A DNA stretch of 64,000 bases, from NCBI GenBank assembly GCA_024693715.1, contig JAILKS010000022.1:1-64000 (forward strand), written 5' to 3'. Below the pieces are notes generated by a model. The model was not told where the DNA came from. It did not search any database and saw only the letters and a list, made by a program, of their open reading frames with translations. Made by a program: the position numbers and the translations under genes. Source of the DNA: Treponema sp. GTDB taxonomy: Bacteria > Spirochaetota > Spirochaetia > Treponematales > Treponemataceae. Positions 52,532 to 61,325 of the stretch are shown piece after piece (position 1 is the first letter of the stretch; the number at the start of each line of letters is the position of its first letter).

Positions 52532-55297
52532 TTATATCTGCATTGTAATTGAGCTTGTTCCCTCCAGGGATTTTTTTACAATCAGCTGTCTGTCAATTTT
52601 TTCTTTAAGGATATCTACATGCGAAATAATACCAACAAGACAATTACGTTCACTTATTGTTATAAGCGCATTCATAGCTTTATCAAGGGAATCTTTATCG
52701 AGTGATCCGAATCCTTCGTCAACAAACATCGATTCAATTTTTATACCGCCGGCTTCGTTTGAAACCTCATCAGATAATCCCAGCGCTAAAGAAAGGGATG
52801 CCTGAAACGCTTCTCCACCGGACAGAGATTTAACGTTTCGCTCACAACCATTATAATGATCTACAACATTAAGACCTAGTCCCGTCTGTGATCTTTTTTC
52901 ACCAGAATCTTCACTTCGTTTTAATTCATAATGAGAATCTGTCATTACCATTAAACGGCGATTTGCATATTTTATTACACGGTCAAAATAATACATTTGT
53001 ACGAAGGTTTCAAGCATAATCTTTTCTTTACCGGATACCTTTCCGTTTGCAGTATTCGAAAGATTTGCAATCATCTGATATTCCTTCTGCTTTTCCAGAA
53101 GCTTTTTACTTTCAGCAGTTATTTTTTCAAGTGCCTTTCTGTTCATATTATTTCTTTGAAATATGAGATCCCGTGAACTTAAAAGCGTCTCTTTTTCCTC
53201 AGTTAAATTTTTTCTATCCTTCTGCAGCTTTTCAGAATTAACCGTTGAACCTCTGGAAATAATATCCTTATTAACAAGAATTGATTTTTCTGTAGCGGTG
53301 ATTTCGTTTTTACAGTCATAATATTTTTTCTTAATATCATCCATCTGTTTTTGAAGAAGAATGACTTCCTGTTCGAGCACCTCAATTCTTTTTTCTGCTT
53401 CATCCTTTGATTTATATTTAAGTGATTGCTTAAGCTCTTCTGTGTGTACCCTGATATTTTCAATTTTAGTTTCATTTACAGAAATTGAATTTTTAAGTTC
53501 AGATTTTTCTTTAGAACAATCCTTCAGCGCCTGTTCAAGAGATGGAAGAAGTTTTTCGTTTTCATCCTTTTGTTTTCTGTTATTTTCCTGAACCTCAAGT
53601 TTTTGTTTACATTCATCAAGCAGCTTTTCTATTTCTGATTTTTTCTGTTCAATAAGCGGCTCAAGCTGATTAAGCTCTACTTTTCCAAAAAATATTCCTG
53701 CATTTTTTTCAATTGACTGACAGAAAGATTTTAATTCACCGTTTTTTGAACTTGTAAGACCTGCAATTTCCTTCTGTTTTTTATCACTTTCATCCATCAT
53801 GCTTTTAAGTTCATTTATCTGTGCTTCAGATAAAACAGATTTTTCCTTTTTTGCTTTATCAGGATGAGACAAAGAACCACAGACAGGACACGGCTTGTTA
53901 TCTTCAAGATTTTCAGCAAGAATTCCAGCCTGTGCCCTGAGAAAGACTTTATAGTGATTTTCATATTCCTTCATGTTTTCTTCATATTCAGAAAATGCTT
54001 TTTCTGCTTCGGACTTAAGCTCTTCAACTTCTGACGCAAGCTTATTGTATTCAGTAACATCTTTTGATAAATTTTCAATTTTATTTTTCTTATCCTGCAG
54101 AGAGTTTTCTTCAGTTTTAATTTTTTCAGCAAGTTCACCACTGTCCTTAAATTTCTCAATAATTTCCTTTACGGATTTTATTTTTTCTTCAAGCTCAGCT
54201 TCAGATTTTTCAGCATTTGTAAAATCAAGCTTATTATTTTCAAGAACATTCTGTGTCTCTAAAAATTCCTTATCAAAAGTACAAAGCCTTTCATATTCTG
54301 ATATATCTTTTTTCAACAAGGCTGCTTCTTCCTTATTTTTAAGGATATCCTTTTCCTTTGGTTTTATATCTTCAAATTCTTTATTTATTATTTCAAATTC
54401 TTTCTTTTTGATTTCGAGATTTTCTGTCTGTTTTTCAAGATTTGCCGCTGCATCCATTATCTGCTGAGCACTTCCGATTTCTTCATTTATCTTATCAAGC
54501 TTAATCTGATTTTCTTCAATTGATTTCTGCAGCTTATTATATTTCTGTTCTTCCTCTTCAATTATCTTTTTTATAAGATTTATTTTTTCTTCCCATGAAG
54601 ATTCAATTGTCTTTTCATTTTCCAGATCAACACTATAAGGACTCTGCTCATCACACTGAATCTCAAAAAGAAAATTTTTAAGATTCAACAGAATTGTCTT
54701 TAAGTCCTTCCCCTTTTCAAGTTCAAGATCTTTTAATTTATTCTGAAGCAGTTCATATTTATCAGTTTTAAAAATCTGCTGGAAAATCTTTTTACGTTTA
54801 TCAGTATCTTCAATCAATAAATCCCTGAATTTTCCCTGTGCAAGCATCGCAATCTGACAAAACTGATCTTTATTAATTCCCAACAATTCTTCCACAGCTT
54901 TATTAACTGCATTTACACCGGAAATTCTTGTTTCATCAGGATAAATCAAAAGTGCTTCACTTAATTTTTCTGTTTCACCATCTCCACGTTTTGATTTTGT
55001 TTTATACGATGGATTTCTTTTTACCGTATAAGTTTTATCATTGAGTTCAAAAATAAGTTCAACTTCTGTCGGATCTTCAAGACCTGCAAATTTCGAACGC
55101 ATCATTTCTGCAGTTCTGTCACTTCCACTCGGCTGATTAAAAAGTGCATAAGTAATCGCATCAAACAAAGTTGTCTTTCCAGCACCTGTATCACCGGTAA
55201 TGAGATACAAGCCTTTAGTTCCAAATTTCGACAAATCAATTTCTGTTCTTTTAAGATATGGTCCGAATCCACTAAGATATATTTTCAAAGGCCGCAT
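52532..55297 (-). CDS. sbcC: Exonuclease subunit SbcC (SMC-like ATPase)
   Basis: The 921-residue protein starts with KIYLSGFGPY and Walker A GDTGAGKTTLFDAITYALF. Two long coiled-coil arms flank a zinc hook with NKPCPVCGSLSHPD, and the C-terminal part has the signature VKSLSGGEAFQASLSLALGL and Walker B-containing MFVDEGFGSLD. With SbcD it forms the bacterial Mre11-Rad50 complex that opens hairpins and trims blocked DNA ends. Its start codon overlaps the sbcD stop by one base (TAATG). Confidence 0.96.
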   Translation of the reverse strand: MRPLKIYLSGFGPYLKRTEIDLSKFGTKGLYLITGDTGAGKTTLFDAITYALFNQPSGSDRTAEMMRSKFAGLEDPTEVELIFELNDKTYTVKRNPSYKTKSKRGDGETEKLSEALLIYPDETRISGVNAVNKAVEELLGINKDQFCQIAMLAQGKFRDLLIEDTDKRKKIFQQIFKTDKYELLQNKLKDLELEKGKDLKTILLNLKNFLFEIQCDEQSPYSVDLENEKTIESSWEEKINLIKKIIEEEEQKYNKLQKSIEENQIKLDKINEEIGSAQQIMDAAANLEKQTENLEIKKKEFEIINKEFEDIKPKEKDILKNKEEAALLKKDISEYERLCTFDKEFLETQNVLENNKLDFTNAEKSEAELEEKIKSVKEIIEKFKDSGELAEKIKTEENSLQDKKNKIENLSKDVTEYNKLASEVEELKSEAEKAFSEYEENMKEYENHYKVFLRAQAGILAENLEDNKPCPVCGSLSHPDKAKKEKSVLSEAQINELKSMMDESDKKQKEIAGLTSSKNGELKSFCQSIEKNAGIFFGKVELNQLEPLIEQKKSEIEKLLDECKQKLEVQENNRKQKDENEKLLPSLEQALKDCSKEKSELKNSISVNETKIENIRVHTEELKQSLKYKSKDEAEKRIEVLEQEVILLQKQMDDIKKKYYDCKNEITATEKSILVNKDIISRGSTVNSEKLQKDRKNLTEEKETLLSSRDLIFQRNNMNRKALEKITAESKKLLEKQKEYQMIANLSNTANGKVSGKEKIMLETFVQMYYFDRVIKYANRRLMVMTDSHYELKRSEDSGEKRSQTGLGLNVVDHYNGCERNVKSLSGGEAFQASLSLALGLSDEVSNEAGGIKIESMFVDEGFGSLDKDSLDKAMNALITISERNCLVGIISHVDILKEKIDRQLIVKKSLEGTSSITMQI

Positions 55298-56430
55298 TAT
55301 TCTTCCTCCCAGATAGATTCAATCAATTTTTCAAGAAAAACTTTCTGTTCATCGTTCATCGGACAATTATTCTGCATTTCATAAAGGCAATCAAATCGTT
55401 CAAGTGGGCTAAGATTTTTAATGGAATCTGCAGGAATAAAACGACTGTCACTTTTTGTACGAAGATTATCATATTCAAGTGTAAGAAGATTTTTATAAAT
55501 TGTCCTGAGCTTATAAAAGGCATCCGGAATTTCATCTTCATCTGTAAGAGTAATATGAATGAAATTCTCAAGATTCATGTTTTCATAATTTTTCTTTAAA
55601 AGAAGCTCATCATATTTTCCGGTGATTTTTCGCATATCGCGCATCGGAACAAGGGGGACAGCCCTGCATGATTTAAATCCATTTTCATCCAGTTCAACAA
55701 CAAGAAGTCCTTTTTTCTGATTGACCTCAGAAAATGAAAATTTCAAGGGACTTCCGCAATATCTGATTTTTTCTGAACCTGCTGTCTGCGGTCCATGAAG
55801 ATGTCCTAATGCAACATAATCAAAATCCTTAAAAACCTCGCTGTCAACATTATCAAGTCCTCCAACCGAAAGCTCTTCTGAATCACTTCGCTGGGAACCT
55901 GTTACAAACTGATGAGAAAGCAGAACATTTCGTTTTGAAAAATCCACATTCATGTTTTTTATGGCTGTTCTGACTGCATCTGTATATGATTCAATCTTAT
56001 CATCAGGATAAAACTGCTGAACAATTGCAGGTTTAATGAATGGAAGCAAATAAAAATTCACTTCACCATATTCATCGTTCAATACAACACATTCGGCTTT
56101 TCCATCATATTTCCTGCTTATAAAAATCCTGTTGTTTTTCAAAAGACGTGAAGCAAAGGTCAATCGTTCTGCACTGTCATGATTACCACTTATAATCAGC
56201 ACGGGAATTTTCATCAAGGAAAGCTTTGTAATAAAATCATCAAAAAGTGTTACTGCTTCGACTGATGGAAGGGAGCGGTCATATACATCGCCTGAAATTA
56301 AAACTGCATCCGGCTTTTCATCTTTGATTATTTCAATTATTTCTTTTAAAATAAAAAGATGGTCTTCCTGAAGTGAATTTTCCTTAATCTTTTTTCCGAA
56401 ATGTAAATCTGATAAATGAATGAATTTCAT
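55297..56430 (-). CDS. sbcD: Nuclease subunit SbcD (Mre11-like)
   Basis: The 377-residue metallophosphoesterase has all phosphodiesterase motifs: HLSDLHFGK, LISGDVYDRS, ISGNHDSAERL, LLSHQFVTG and VALGHLHGPQ. It is the nuclease of the SbcCD complex and binds two metal ions. AGGAG precedes the ATG. It leads the sbcD-sbcC-M16C gene string on the minus strand and is divergent from the AraC regulator gene. Confidence 0.96.
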   Translation of the reverse strand: MKFIHLSDLHFGKKIKENSLQEDHLFILKEIIEIIKDEKPDAVLISGDVYDRSLPSVEAVTLFDDFITKLSLMKIPVLIISGNHDSAERLTFASRLLKNNRIFISRKYDGKAECVVLNDEYGEVNFYLLPFIKPAIVQQFYPDDKIESYTDAVRTAIKNMNVDFSKRNVLLSHQFVTGSQRSDSEELSVGGLDNVDSEVFKDFDYVALGHLHGPQTAGSEKIRYCGSPLKFSFSEVNQKKGLLVVELDENGFKSCRAVPLVPMRDMRKITGKYDELLLKKNYENMNLENFIHITLTDEDEIPDAFYKLRTIYKNLLTLEYDNLRTKSDSRFIPADSIKNLSPLERFDCLYEMQNNCPMNDEQKVFLEKLIESIWEEE

Positions 56431-56470
56431 GACTTATCTCCTGATGATTAAATTAATTATACACTATTTT

Positions 56471-56489
56471 AATATCAAATAATGATATT
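56471..56489. promoter_or_regulatory. Inverted repeat between sbcD and the AraC gene
   Basis: AATATCA (56471-56477) and TGATATT (56483-56489) are perfect arms around AATAA. It lies upstream of a TATAAT box for sbcD and could be an operator for either side. Confidence 0.4.
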
Positions 56490-56516
56490 TTTCGTTTTTT
56501 TATCTTTTATTTTGTA

Positions 56517-56545
56517 TTCTTTTCTAGTATTATTATAGAAAAGAA
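56517..56545 (+). promoter_or_regulatory. Inverted repeat at the AraC-GntR promoter
   Basis: Perfect 10-bp arms TTCTTTTCTA (56517-56526) and TAGAAAAGAA (56536-56545) flank GTATTATTA. It ends 10 nt before the AraC ATG and overlaps its -10 region, the place expected for an autoregulatory operator. Confidence 0.55.
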
Positions 56546-56555
56546 AGATTTAATT

Positions 56556-57446
56556 ATGGATGAACTTTTTGAATACAGTGACAGTTTAAATTCCCCTTTT
56601 CAGGCATTTACAGGCGACTGGAAAACAGTAAAACCTCACTGGCATTACTTTACGGAAATGATTTATCTTGTAAAGGGAATTTTAATTGCAGAAGTAAATG
56701 ATAAGCAGTATACGATGAATCCCGGCGATTTGATTATTTTTCATCCCAAGCAGATTCATTCCTTTTTAGATTATCCAACAAAACAAGCTGAATTTGAAAA
56801 ACCTTTATTTTACGCCATTAAATTTGATGAAATGATTTTATCAAATACAACACCAGGTTCTCCAAAGCTGCCGAAGCTTCTTGATAATACAATTCAGAAT
56901 GACCAGCATTTTAATCTTATTACTGCAAATGATTTACGCTTTAATCCTGTAAAACTCTTTTTTGAAAATTGCATTTGGGAAACCCAGCACAAAGAATTCG
57001 GATATGATATAAAGGTTGCTTCAACAATAAGCCTTATAATCACAGAGCTTTTCAGAATATGGATGCGTCATGGATATTCCTTCACAACAAAAACAACCTA
57101 TGACAGCTTCTCGGCAAAAGATTTTTCAGTACTTGAATATATAGATCAGCACTCCGCAGAAAATATCAATATAGAACTTCTCGCAAACAAATGCGGAATG
57201 TGTTATTCAAATTTTGCAAAACAATTTAAAGCTCAATTTGGAAAAACATGTAAGGAATACATTGAATTCGTAAGGATATGTAAGGCTGATACCCTTCTCT
57301 TATATACAGATAAAACCCTTGATTATATCAGTCAGGAAACAGGCTTTACTGATGCAAGTCATTTTATCAGAACATATAAAAAACTAAAAGGAACAACTCC
57401 AAAACAACGCAGAACGTATCAATCAAAGAAGACAGGAGAAATATGA
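56556..57446 (+). CDS. AraC-family regulator with cupin sensor
   Basis: The 296-residue protein has an N-terminal cupin (PHWHYFTEMIYLVKGILIAEV, NPGDLIIFHPKQIHSF) that should bind a small ligand, probably a sugar, and a C-terminal AraC HTH pair (INIELLANKCGMCYSNFAKQFKAQFG and LDYISQETGFTDASHFIRTYKKLKGTTP in outline). No transport or catabolic genes adjoin it, so its target is elsewhere or is its own operon. It overlaps the GntR gene by 4 nt (ATGA). Confidence 0.9.
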   Translation: MDELFEYSDSLNSPFQAFTGDWKTVKPHWHYFTEMIYLVKGILIAEVNDKQYTMNPGDLIIFHPKQIHSFLDYPTKQAEFEKPLFYAIKFDEMILSNTTPGSPKLPKLLDNTIQNDQHFNLITANDLRFNPVKLFFENCIWETQHKEFGYDIKVASTISLIITELFRIWMRHGYSFTTKTTYDSFSAKDFSVLEYIDQHSAENINIELLANKCGMCYSNFAKQFKAQFGKTCKEYIEFVRICKADTLLLYTDKTLDYISQETGFTDASHFIRTYKKLKGTTPKQRRTYQSKKTGEI

Positions 57447-58120
57447 AAAATATAGAAAAGGTTCCTAAAGAAACACACCGCGAATACGCTCTTCGGGCAA
57501 TAAAAGAAAACATCATAAATCTTTCACTTGTTCCAGGAAGCATGATTAGTGAACAGGAAATTGCATCAGAACTGAACCTTTCAAGAACCCCTGTTCATGA
57601 AGCGATGCAGGAGCTTTCAAAAATAAAAGTTATTGAAGTATTTCCACAAAAAGGCAGTCAGGTTAGTCTTATTGATATGGAACTTGTTGAAGAATCTGTC
57701 TTTATCCGATCAACGCTGGAATCTGCAATTACACAGGAAGCCTGTAAAAAAGCAACAGAAGATGATATCAGGGAGCTGCAGGAAAATATTTCACTTCAGG
57801 AATTTTATAATTCAAAGGGAAACGCAGACAAACTTCTGGAGTTAGACAATAAATTTCATGAAACATTCTATAAAATAGCTAATAAAATGCAATGCTTTTA
57901 TATGGTAAAAATGGTAAGCATTCATTATGACAGATACAGAAAACTAAAACTTGTAACAAGAGACCGAACAGGAATAATTGAAGAACATAAGGAAATCCTT
58001 AAGGCATTTGAAGAAAAAAATGTAAAAAAAGCAAAAGAACTTTGCATCCAGCATTTACAGCAGCTTCATATAGATGAACAGGATATAAGACTTAAATATC
58101 CTCAATATTTCAAAAATTAA
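57443..58120 (+). CDS. GntR-family regulator, FadR/FCD type
   Basis: The 225-residue protein has an N-terminal GntR winged helix (LSLVPGSMISEQEIASELNLSRTPVHEAM, then FPQKGSQVSLI) and a C-terminal FCD all-helical ligand domain. The Asp, His and His pattern in LELDNKFHETFYKIA and the later EEHKEILKAF, CIQHLQQLHI fits the metal-binding FCD class that senses organic acids. It is translationally coupled to the AraC gene. Confidence 0.9.
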   Translation: MKNIEKVPKETHREYALRAIKENIINLSLVPGSMISEQEIASELNLSRTPVHEAMQELSKIKVIEVFPQKGSQVSLIDMELVEESVFIRSTLESAITQEACKKATEDDIRELQENISLQEFYNSKGNADKLLELDNKFHETFYKIANKMQCFYMVKMVSIHYDRYRKLKLVTRDRTGIIEEHKEILKAFEEKNVKKAKELCIQHLQQLHIDEQDIRLKYPQYFKN

Positions 58121-58145
58121 TGTAATATTTTTTTATCATAACTTA

Positions 58146-58174
58146 TTGACACTAATCTTAAATTCCTATATTAT
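58146..58174 (+). promoter_or_regulatory. Promoter of tRNA-Asp
   Basis: Perfect TTGACA (58146-58151), 17 bp, TATTAT (58169-58174), 12 nt upstream of the tRNA. Confidence 0.8.
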
Positions 58175-58185
58175 TACAACATCAC

Positions 58186-58259
58186 GCGGGCGTAGCGAAG
58201 CTGGTTATCGCGCTGGCCTGTCACGCCGGAGATCGCGGGTTCGAGCCCCGCCGCTCGCG
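58186..58259 (+). tRNA. tRNA-Asp, anticodon GTC
   Basis: A 74-nt cloverleaf: acceptor GCGGGCG/CGCTCGC with one G-U pair, D-arm GCGA/TCGC, anticodon stem CTGGC/GCCGG with loop CTGTCAC, T-arm GCGGG/CCCGC around TTCGAGC. Discriminator G is the Asp identity base. CCA is not encoded. Confidence 0.95.
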
Positions 58260-58261
58260 CT

Positions 58262-58291
58262 AAGCCTTCCGAACGAGGAAGGCTTTTTTTT
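58262..58291 (+). terminator. Terminator-like hairpin between tRNA-Asp and tRNA-Pro
   Basis: AAGCCTTCC (58262-58270) and GGAAGGCTT (58277-58285) form a 9-bp stem with loop GAACGA, then a T-run to 58291. The next tRNA starts at 58292. Confidence 0.85.
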
Positions 58292-58364
58292 CGGGTAATA
58301 GCGCAGCTGGTAGCGCACTAGCTTCGGGAGTTAGGGGTCGGCGGTTCAAATCCGCCTTACCCGA
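58292..58364 (+). tRNA. tRNA-Pro, anticodon CGG
   Basis: A 73-nt cloverleaf: acceptor CGGGTAA/TTACCCG, D-arm GCGC/GCGC, anticodon stem CTAGC/GTTAG with one G-U-type pair and loop TTCGGGA, T-arm GGCGG/CCGCC around TTCAAAT. Discriminator A. CCA is not encoded. It has no promoter of its own that I can see. Confidence 0.94.
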
Positions 58365-58373
58365 TATAAATCT

Positions 58374-59816
58374 TTATACAGGATATTTACCGTTAAAACA
58401 GCCTTTACAGAAGGTATCATCACCGAATGCTTTTATCATTCCCTGGAGACTTATGAATGCCAGTGAGTCTGCTCCAATTTCTTTTCTGATTTCTTCAAGC
58501 TCATGTGTACTTGAAATCAATTCATTTTTACTTGGTGTATCTATACCCAAATGACATGGAAATTTTACAGGTGGTGAACTTACTCTAAAATGAACTTCCT
58601 TGGCACCGGCACGGCGTAATATCTGAACGAGCCTGCGGCTGGTTGTTCCACGTACAATTGAATCATCAATGACTATTACGCGTTTTCCCATTAAATCACT
58701 TTTGATGGCGTTTAATTTTACAAATACCATGTTTTCGCGTTCTTTCTGTGTAGGTGCTATAAAGGTTCTACCGATGTATTTATTCTTAATAATGCCTGTT
58801 ACATAAGGAATACCGCTTGCTCTGGAATATCCCATTGCAGCACCAAGACCACTGTCTGGAACACCTATAACAACATCAGCTTCTACATTTGATTCTTCTG
58901 CTAAAACCTGGCCCATTCTGTAACGAGCTTCCTGAACCGGTATTCCGTCTATCTCTGAGTCCGGGCGTGCAAAATATACATATTCGAATATACAGGTTTG
59001 TTTTGTGTTTTTATTTATATCAACAGACTCCAAACCGTCCTGATTAATTACAACAATTTCTCCAGGCTCCACATCACGTAAAAACTTTGCATTTACAGAA
59101 TCAATTGCGCAGGATTCAGAGGCTAAAATATAGGCTTTCCCGTCCTTAAATTTTAAGCTTTTGTCCCCTGCTCCAGACTGGCCTTCTAAAACACCAATAC
59201 AAAGAGGGCGGATTCCGTTTGGATCCCTTATTCCTATAAGCATGTTTTCTGTCATGATGCACAAGGCAAAGGAGCCTTTGATTAACCTTACAGTCTGCTT
59301 TACGGCTTCTATAAATCGTTTCTGGTTTTCTATACTTGTAAAGTTTTCTTTCGGGCTTGAACCCGGTTTTCCGCCGTTTTCTATGAATTTTTTAACTATG
59401 AGCTTTAGAATAACCTCTGTGTCGCTTGATGAAGAAAAGGTGCTGCCGGCGTCTTCCAGCATAGCCCTCAGTTCCTCGTAGTTTACAAGCTGTCCGTTGT
59501 GGCAGAGGGCTATGGAACCCATTTTAAATGAGTTTAAGAAAGGCTGGGCATTTTCGATTGTGCGGCCGCCGGCTGTGGCGTATCTAACGTGGCCTACCCC
59601 GATATTTCCGCTTAATTTTTCAAAGTGTCCCTGTTCAAAAACATCACTTACCAAACCCATATTCTTGTGAAGCTTTATTTTAGATCCGTCCGAAACTGCA
59701 ATTCCGGCGCTTTCCTGTCCTCTGTGCTGTAAGCTGGTTAATGCAAAATAACACAAGGATGCGGCATTTTCTGCTCCAAAAACGCCTGTAACTCCACATT
59801 CATCTTTAAAACCCAT
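58374..59816 (-). CDS. purF: Amidophosphoribosyltransferase
   Basis: The 480-residue enzyme makes 5-phosphoribosylamine from PRPP and glutamine, the first step of purine synthesis. After a short propeptide (MGFKDE) comes the catalytic cysteine in CGVTGVFG; the propeptide must be removed, as in the B. subtilis-type enzyme. SLQHRGQESAGIA, HVRYATAGG and the PRPP loop RVIVIDDSIVRGTTSRRL are intact. The C-terminal CKGCFNGKYP region fits an iron-sulfur-type PurF. The frame is open to 59849, but the ATG at 59816 follows GAGG and is the better start. Confidence 0.95.
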   Translation of the reverse strand: MGFKDECGVTGVFGAENAASLCYFALTSLQHRGQESAGIAVSDGSKIKLHKNMGLVSDVFEQGHFEKLSGNIGVGHVRYATAGGRTIENAQPFLNSFKMGSIALCHNGQLVNYEELRAMLEDAGSTFSSSSDTEVILKLIVKKFIENGGKPGSSPKENFTSIENQKRFIEAVKQTVRLIKGSFALCIMTENMLIGIRDPNGIRPLCIGVLEGQSGAGDKSLKFKDGKAYILASESCAIDSVNAKFLRDVEPGEIVVINQDGLESVDINKNTKQTCIFEYVYFARPDSEIDGIPVQEARYRMGQVLAEESNVEADVVIGVPDSGLGAAMGYSRASGIPYVTGIIKNKYIGRTFIAPTQKERENMVFVKLNAIKSDLMGKRVIVIDDSIVRGTTSRRLVQILRRAGAKEVHFRVSSPPVKFPCHLGIDTPSKNELISSTHELEEIRKEIGADSLAFISLQGMIKAFGDDTFCKGCFNGKYPV

Positions 59817-59828
59817 AATTTTTACCTC

Positions 59829-59882
59829 AAAAAAAAACGCCGTAGACATAATCCTTCCGTAAAAGAATCATATCCACGGCGT
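59829..59882 (-). terminator. Hairpin and U-tract in the purF leader (possible attenuator)
   Basis: On the minus strand ACGCCGT (59876-59882) pairs with ACGGCGT (59837-59843), and the stem continues inward through GATATGATTC/GGATTATGTC with G-U pairs, about 17 bp in all, loop about 10 nt. A run of nine T follows, and GAGG, the purF ribosome binding site, comes directly after it (59825-59828). The purF promoter is upstream of the hairpin, so it lies in the leader. Confidence 0.75.
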
Positions 59883-59898
59883 CTTTGCCATATATTTA

Positions 59899-59927
59899 AT
59901 TATCTTAAAATAACGTTTCTGTGTCAA
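59899..59927 (-). promoter_or_regulatory. Promoter of purF
   Basis: On the minus strand TTGACA (59922-59927), 17 bp, GATAAT (59899-59904), starting 6 nt after the stop codon of the GGDEF gene. Transcription should begin near 59892. Confidence 0.75.
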
Positions 59928-59933
59928 TAAGCC

Positions 59934-61238
59934 TTAATTCTGGCCTGCTTTTTTGATTACAACACAGTTTCTTCCGTTTGTTTTTGCTTCATACATAGAT
60001 TTATCTACGCGGTCAAAAACAATCTCTGCTGTATCTCCTGCGGTTATATCAGTAAGTCCTACGCTGCATGTAAGCTTTCCGCATTTTTCAAATTCAACAC
60101 CTGCAATTTTTACTCTTAATTCATCTGCAATTTTATGAATCTGATTTATATCCATGTTGTAGCATACACAAACAAATTCTTCGCCGCCCCAGCGTCCCAT
60201 TTTAATATCATAAGGCTCAAGAAAATCATGAACTTCCTTTACAAACTGCTTGAGAACCTGGTCTCCAACAGAATGCCCGAATTCATCATTAACCTTTTTA
60301 AAGTAGTCAATGTCGAGCATCATAAATGAAGCAATGTGTCCCTTTGTATTAAAGCGGTCTATAGCGTTTCGAATTTCTGTTTCAATTCTTCCGTGATTAA
60401 AGATTGAAGTAAGCGGATCTTTAGAAGCAAGTTCTTCGTATTTTCTTAAAGTATCAAAAAGCTTGATTGAATTTTCATGAATATCCTGAACCATAAATAC
60501 AAACCTGAAGTCATCATTATTGCTTGTATTAGCACGGCTAAAGATAAGTTTTACATAAATAAATACACCTTCTAGATTCTTCATCTGACAGTCAAAGGAA
60601 GTTGTCTGTCCCGGTGTAAGATTATTTTTAAGATATTCAGGATCTGTGCGTTCAAGAAAGAGCTTCTGGTCATCCGGCCAGATCATATTTACTATCATCA
60701 TTCGCCATGCTGTATATTTTAAATCATAGCTTTGTGGATTGCTTGAAATTTCTGTAACATTGATGCTGTATGCAACGTCTTTTACAAGATCTACATACAT
60801 TGAAAAAAGGAATGAGCTCTGGATTGTATCGATTTTTTTATCAGTCAAGAATTCCCTTAAGCTTTCACTGTTATCAAGCTCGTCCATCAAAAACATGTAT
60901 TTACTTTGAATTTCATCAAGCGGATAAATTGCAATCTGAATAAGGTGGATTTTATCGTCAATAGAGATTTTAATTCGGTCTACATATTTACCTTTAAACT
61001 GCCCTATCATCGGAATAAAAACATGATAATCGTCGGCAATTTTGTCTGATTTGTTGCTGAAATGAAACCAGAGTTTTTCTACAAGAGATTTATAATTTCC
61101 TTCTTCCTGTAAGAAATTTTCAAAAAGTCCGGTTTTCTTAATTGTGTGATAATTATCCTTATTTGCATCAACAATAATTATTGCGTCAATCTTTTCAAAT
61201 AATAAATCAGAAACTGTTTCTTTTGTGTAATCTTTCAT
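59934..61238 (-). CDS. GGDEF diguanylate cyclase
   Basis: The 434-residue protein has a C-terminal GGDEF domain (DPLTSIFNHGRIETEI, FMMLDIDYFKKVNDEFGHSVGD, GRWGGEEFVCVC as active site), so it should make cyclic di-GMP. No RxxD inhibitory site precedes GGEEF. The N-terminal 270 residues contain no membrane helix; the part near 190-260 (WRMMIVNMIWPDDQKLFLER, FDCQMKNLEGVFIYVKLIF) looks PAS-like. It is a soluble sensor-cyclase. GAGGG precedes the ATG. Confidence 0.9.
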   Translation of the reverse strand: MKDYTKETVSDLLFEKIDAIIIVDANKDNYHTIKKTGLFENFLQEEGNYKSLVEKLWFHFSNKSDKIADDYHVFIPMIGQFKGKYVDRIKISIDDKIHLIQIAIYPLDEIQSKYMFLMDELDNSESLREFLTDKKIDTIQSSFLFSMYVDLVKDVAYSINVTEISSNPQSYDLKYTAWRMMIVNMIWPDDQKLFLERTDPEYLKNNLTPGQTTSFDCQMKNLEGVFIYVKLIFSRANTSNNDDFRFVFMVQDIHENSIKLFDTLRKYEELASKDPLTSIFNHGRIETEIRNAIDRFNTKGHIASFMMLDIDYFKKVNDEFGHSVGDQVLKQFVKEVHDFLEPYDIKMGRWGGEEFVCVCYNMDINQIHKIADELRVKIAGVEFEKCGKLTCSVGLTDITAGDTAEIVFDRVDKSMYEAKTNGRNCVVIKKAGQN

Positions 61239-61325
61239 AAAAATCCCTCAATAAGATAATTTAATTATTACACCAAATTCACAAGATTTCAATCATTATT
61301 TATTTGAGTGATTATAATTAAAATC

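Noticed and set aside
53973..54467. 164-codon open frame on the plus strand
   Set aside because: It is the Ser/Phe-rich antisense shadow of the SbcC coiled coil.
59829..59892. Purine riboswitch upstream of purF
   Set aside because: The conserved three-way junction and loop sequences of purine riboswitches are absent; only one long hairpin is present.
61239..61325. Terminator between gltD and the GGDEF gene
   Set aside because: Only weak AT-rich complementarity (AAGATTT/AAATCTT) without a GC stem; not enough to call.
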